Shown piece after piece: positions 61,201 through 64,000 of a DNA stretch of 64,000 nt. The notes beneath the pieces are model-generated. The model saw only the letters and a program-made list of their open reading frames with translations. It was not told the DNA's origin and searched no databases. The position numbers and the translations under genes were made by a program. Location of the stretch: NCBI RefSeq assembly GCF_030546935.1, contig NZ_JAUOPH010000002.1:434001-498000 (forward strand). The letters run 5' to 3'. Each line of letters starts with the position of its first letter. The stretch's first letter is position 1. Source of the stretch: Marinobacter sp. 2_MG-2023 (lineage in GTDB: Bacteria; Pseudomonadota; Gammaproteobacteria; Pseudomonadales; Oleiphilaceae).

Positions 61201-61803
61201 ATGAGTGATCTGACAACTCTGCGGGACATCGTAGGCCTGGGCAATGCCGCCAGCCCGATCAGTGATTCTGCTCTGGTCATTATCGATGCCCAGAATACCT
61301 ATCGTGAAGGCCTGATGAAGCTTGATGGCGTGGAGCCTGCGCTGGAGGAATGCAAAGCGTTGCTGGAGCGCTTTCGCGCCGCCGGGCGTCCGGTTTTTCA
61401 TATTCAACATGATGCAGGCGCGGGCTCACCCTATGATCTGAATGCCCCTGTCGGCCAGATTGCCGATGTGGTGGCCCCGGAGGCAGGCGAGCCGGTTATC
61501 ACCAAGAACTACCCCAATTCCTTTGCTCAGACAGATCTGGATGCTCAGCTGAAGCTAGCCGGTATCAAAAACCTTATTCTGGTCGGGTTCATGTCTCACA
61601 TGTGTGTGAATTCCACTGCGCGTGGTGCTTTCACACTAGGCTACAACCCGACAGTTGTTGCCTCCGCCACGGCCACTCGCTCTTTGCCATCGAGAGCCTC
61701 CGGTAAAACCGTGCCATCGGAACAGGTACAGGAAGCCGCCCTGGCAGCACTGTCGGACTTGCCATCTGCCGTGGTTCCTTCCCCGGCAGATGTTCCTGAC
61801 TAA
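61201..61803 (+). CDS. Isochorismatase-family cysteine hydrolase
   Basis: A 200-aa cytosolic cysteine hydrolase. Catalytic triad parts are Asp in ALVIIDAQN, Lys in VITKNYPNSFAQTD and Cys in GFMSHMCVNSTARGA. The fold hydrolyses amides or isochorismate-like substrates. The ATG at 61201 is preferred to in-frame starts from 61117. It lies right of the integron and looks like the first native gene there. Confidence 0.85.
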   Translation: MSDLTTLRDIVGLGNAASPISDSALVIIDAQNTYREGLMKLDGVEPALEECKALLERFRAAGRPVFHIQHDAGAGSPYDLNAPVGQIADVVAPEAGEPVITKNYPNSFAQTDLDAQLKLAGIKNLILVGFMSHMCVNSTARGAFTLGYNPTVVASATATRSLPSRASGKTVPSEQVQEAALAALSDLPSAVVPSPADVPD

Positions 61804-61843
61804 CTGGATTATTCCGGCGGGTAAACTGGCCGGCGGTGCAGTC

Positions 61844-62902
61844 TCACCACTCCAGCTGCGCCCCGGTCTGGTACTCGATTACCCGTGTCTCAAAAAAGTT
61901 CTTTTCCTTCCGCATGGTGGCTTGTTCGTCCAGCCAGGGTGAGACGTTTTTCGCACCCGGGAAGGGTTCTTCCAGGCCTACGGTACGGGCTCTTCGGTTA
62001 GCCACGAAACGGAACTGTTCTATGTGGTATTCCGCCGAGTAACCCAGAATGGGATCACGCAGGATGTAGTTGGCGTAGTCGCTTTCGGCAGCTTCGGATT
62101 CGTCCCACATGTCGCGTACGGCTTTGGGGTCGAAGCTGATGTTTTCCTCTTCCAGAATCTGGTTCACTACTTTCAGGCCGAAAGAGAAGTGCATGGCTTC
62201 GTCGCGGAGGATGTACTGAAACTGTTCACCGGTGCCGCGCATCAGGCCTCGGCGTTGCAGAGCGAAGATGGGGCTGAAGCCGTTGTAGAACCAGCAGCCT
62301 TCAAACACCGCTGCAAAAAACAGGTAAGACATGATGAATTCCTGCAGGTCGTCCTTGTTGCGCAGGTTCAGGTCGGAGCGCATGGCGGCGTCCAGCCGGC
62401 GGTTGGCCATCTGGATTTTTGCGTTGATTTGCGGCACCACGCGGTAGCGGTTATAGATTTCGCTCTGGTCCAGGTTGAGGGTTTCAATGCAGTGCTGGTA
62501 GGTCCAGGTATGCAGCGCTTCCTCGTATACCTGGCGTGCCTGGTAAATCTGTAGTTCTGGCGCCGTCATTTTCTCCATTACCGCCAGGCCGATGTTACGC
62601 ATGGCCAGTATGTCGGAGGTGGTCAGGTAGGCCACCACGTTTTCGAATACATGCTTTTCCGCCGGGCTCAGGCGGTGGTGGTAGTCGTGGACGTCCTGCG
62701 CCATGTTCACGTCCAGCGGGGTCCAGTGGTTTTTGTTGGCGTTCATGAAGAACTCCCAGGCCCAGGGGTACTTGAAGGGGGCCAGCTGGTTTACGTCGGT
62801 TTCGCCGTTGATCACGCGCTTATCATCAACGTTTACCGGCGCCACGCTGCTGTTCGCAGCGGGCCGGCTTTGTGGTTTGGTTTCGTCGTCCCAATTCAGC
62901 AT
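61844..62902 (-). CDS. nrdB: Ribonucleotide reductase beta subunit (class Ia)
   Basis: A 352-aa diiron-tyrosyl radical subunit that supports deoxyribonucleotide synthesis. Metal ligands fit TTSDILAM (Asp), YEEALHTWTYQH (Glu, His, and radical Tyr at WTY), AAVFEGCWFYN (Glu) and ILRDEAMHFSFG (Glu, His). The ATG at 62902 has GGAGG upstream. nrdA lies 28 bp upstream on the same strand, so they form the nrdAB operon. Confidence 0.93.
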   Translation of the reverse strand: MLNWDDETKPQSRPAANSSVAPVNVDDKRVINGETDVNQLAPFKYPWAWEFFMNANKNHWTPLDVNMAQDVHDYHHRLSPAEKHVFENVVAYLTTSDILAMRNIGLAVMEKMTAPELQIYQARQVYEEALHTWTYQHCIETLNLDQSEIYNRYRVVPQINAKIQMANRRLDAAMRSDLNLRNKDDLQEFIMSYLFFAAVFEGCWFYNGFSPIFALQRRGLMRGTGEQFQYILRDEAMHFSFGLKVVNQILEEENISFDPKAVRDMWDESEAAESDYANYILRDPILGYSAEYHIEQFRFVANRRARTVGLEEPFPGAKNVSPWLDEQATMRKEKNFFETRVIEYQTGAQLEW

Positions 62903-62930
62903 TATTTTGCCTCCCAAGATGAGTAAGTGG

Positions 62931-64000
62931 TTACTGACATGCTTCGCAGTCGGGTTCATCAATGCTGCATACCTGGGGTTGCGGGGCGGCAACAGGGGCA
63001 GACTGTTCGTTCACTCCGGTGGCACCCAGCGAGCGCAGGTAGTAGGTGGTTTTCAGGCCACGCTCCCACGCCAACTGGTAGAGCTCATCCAGTTTTTTAC
63101 CACTGGGCTCGGCCATGTAGAGGTTCAAACTCTGGGCCTGATCCAGCCATTTCTGGCGGCGGGAGGCGGCTTCAACCAGCCAGCGGGCGTCAATTTCGAA
63201 TGCCGTGGCGTATCGCGCTTTTAGTTCGGTGGGTATGCGCTCGATTTGCTGTACGCTGCCGTCGAAGTATTTCAGGTCGTTCACCATCACGTTGTCCCAC
63301 AGGCCTTCGGCCTTGAGGTCACGCACCAGTGAAGGGTTCACCACGGTAAACTCGCCAGACAGGTTCGATTTCACGAACAGATTCTGATACGCCGGCTCAA
63401 TGGATTGGGACACACCCACAATGTTGGAAATGGTGGCGGTGGGCGCAATGGCCATCACGTTGCTGTTGCGCATGCCGTGCTTGGCGATGAGATCCCGCAC
63501 CGGAGCCCAGTCGAGGCGGCTTTCGGTGTTTACGCTGATATCGCCTTCCCGGCGGGCATTTTTCAACAGTTCAATGGAATCGATGGGCAGTACGCCCTGG
63601 CTCCACAACGAACCTTCATAACTTTCGTAAGCGCCGCGTTCGGCCGCCAGTTGGGCGGAGGCACGGATCGCGAAGTAGCTCAGCTGTTCCATGGCCACGT
63701 CTGCAAACTCCACGGCCTGCGGGCTGGTGTACGGCAATCGCAGCTCGTAAAGCGCATCCTGGAAGCCCATCAGGCCCAGGCCAACCGGGCGGTGTTTGAG
63801 GTTGGAGTTACGCGCCTGGGGTACGGCGTAGAAGTTAATGTCGATAACGTTATCGAGCATGCGCACGGCGGTGTTTACGGTGCGCTCCAGGCGCTGCACA
63901 TCCAGTTCACCGTTGGTGATGTGAGCCGCCAGGTTTACAGAACCCAGATTGCACACGGCAATTTCTTCTGCGCTAGTGTTCAGGGTGATCTCGGTACACA
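62931..64000 (-). CDS. nrdA: Ribonucleotide reductase alpha subunit, C-terminal part
   Basis: The C-terminal part of the catalytic subunit; the frame is open to the right edge and its start lies outside. [12 protein letters not shown] with the catalytic Cys region, [21 protein letters not shown], and the last residues [12 protein letters not shown], with the C-terminal Cys pair that passes reducing equivalents to the active site, identify it. The order nrdA-nrdB is standard. Confidence 0.95.
   Translation of the reverse strand, partial: CTEITLNTSAEEIAVCNLGSVNLAAHITNGELDVQRLERTVNTAVRMLDNVIDINFYAVPQARNSNLKHRPVGLGLMGFQDALYELRLPYTSPQAVEFADVAMEQLSYFAIRASAQLAAERGAYESYEGSLWSQGVLPIDSIELLKNARREGDISVNTESRLDWAPVRDLIAKHGMRNSNVMAIAPTATISNIVGVSQSIEPAYQNLFVKSNLSGEFTVVNPSLVRDLKAEGLWDNVMVNDLKYFDGSVQQIERIPTELKARYATAFEIDARWLVEAASRRQKWLDQAQSLNLYMAEPSGKKLDELYQLAWERGLKTTYYLRSLGATGVNEQSAPVAAPQPQVCSIDEPDCEACQ

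Noticed and set aside
1..64000. CRISPR array, tRNA or rRNA genes
   Set aside because: No repeat-spacer series and no tRNA-like cloverleaf or rRNA core was noticed in the sequence. A scan with tRNAscan-SE and a CRISPR finder would settle it.

Overview
The window looks like chromosome of a marine gammaproteobacterium, most likely Marinobacter or a close relative. This is inferred from the gene mix (pntB, rhlE, rlmE, ahpC/ahpF, mltF, an LpxL-type acyltransferase, class Ia nrdAB, a DctPQM TRAP transporter), the moderately high GC of the core genes and the hairpin-plus-U-run terminators. No rRNA, tRNA or CRISPR array was seen. Both ends are cut inside genes: pntB on the left and nrdA on the right.

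Positions 1-9.5 kb hold an old-yellow-enzyme reductase divergent from an HxlR regulator, an OmpW-type porin, and a three-gene module: a pentaheme lipoprotein cytochrome divergent from a large exported protein with a Cys + hydrophobic + basic C-terminal sorting tail, followed by a CPBP intramembrane protease that fits its processing enzyme. An RhlE-type helicase follows. Positions 9.7-21.5 kb are mostly housekeeping and stress genes: a flavin monooxygenase, an SGNH hydrolase, an encapsulated-ferritin-like protein without an encapsulin gene, an HDAC-family deacetylase, a NemR-like regulator with a YqhD-like aldehyde reductase sharing a palindromic operator, RlmE, a TrmH-family methylase and a transglutaminase-like protein. 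Positions 21.5-27.8 kb carry ahpF and ahpC, separated by a DUF3581 gene and a P-type cation ATPase.

Positions 27.9-37 kb hold a TRAP transporter, an AI-2E/PerM-family permease, MgtC, a Gfo/Idh/MocA oxidoreductase fused to a membrane domain, MltF and a lipid A acyltransferase. At 37.1-41.1 kb two TPP riboswitches lie back to back. One controls an SDR plus an LLM flavin monooxygenase, the other an SSS-family transporter, which suggests a thiamin-related uptake and salvage module. Positions 41.2-52 kb contain a small basic protein, PhyH, a YkgJ-type protein, an RsuA-type pseudouridine synthase, RlmF, two lipoproteins, a ThDP enzyme/flavoprotein pair with a divergent AraC regulator, a TetR regulator and an alpha/beta hydrolase.

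The accessory part is 53.1-61.0 kb, read here as a chromosomal integron cassette array. About 13 short, mostly promoterless genes lie on the minus strand, each separated by an imperfect inverted repeat of about 56-89 bp bounded by RYYYAAC-like and GTTRRRY-like cores (attC sites). At the right end is a divergent integrase start (intI) with a LexA-type SOS box in its promoter; the integrase is cut to 63 codons, so the array is probably frozen for autonomous shuffling. The left end is a scar: an IS3-type transposase remnant cuts into an outer-membrane-protein cassette. Cassette products include Imm26-, PaiB-, GFA-, SRPBCC-, SnoaL-, DUF6882- and DUF6434-like proteins and a protein with an HEPN-type Rx4H motif. 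Past the array are a cysteine hydrolase and nrdB-nrdA.
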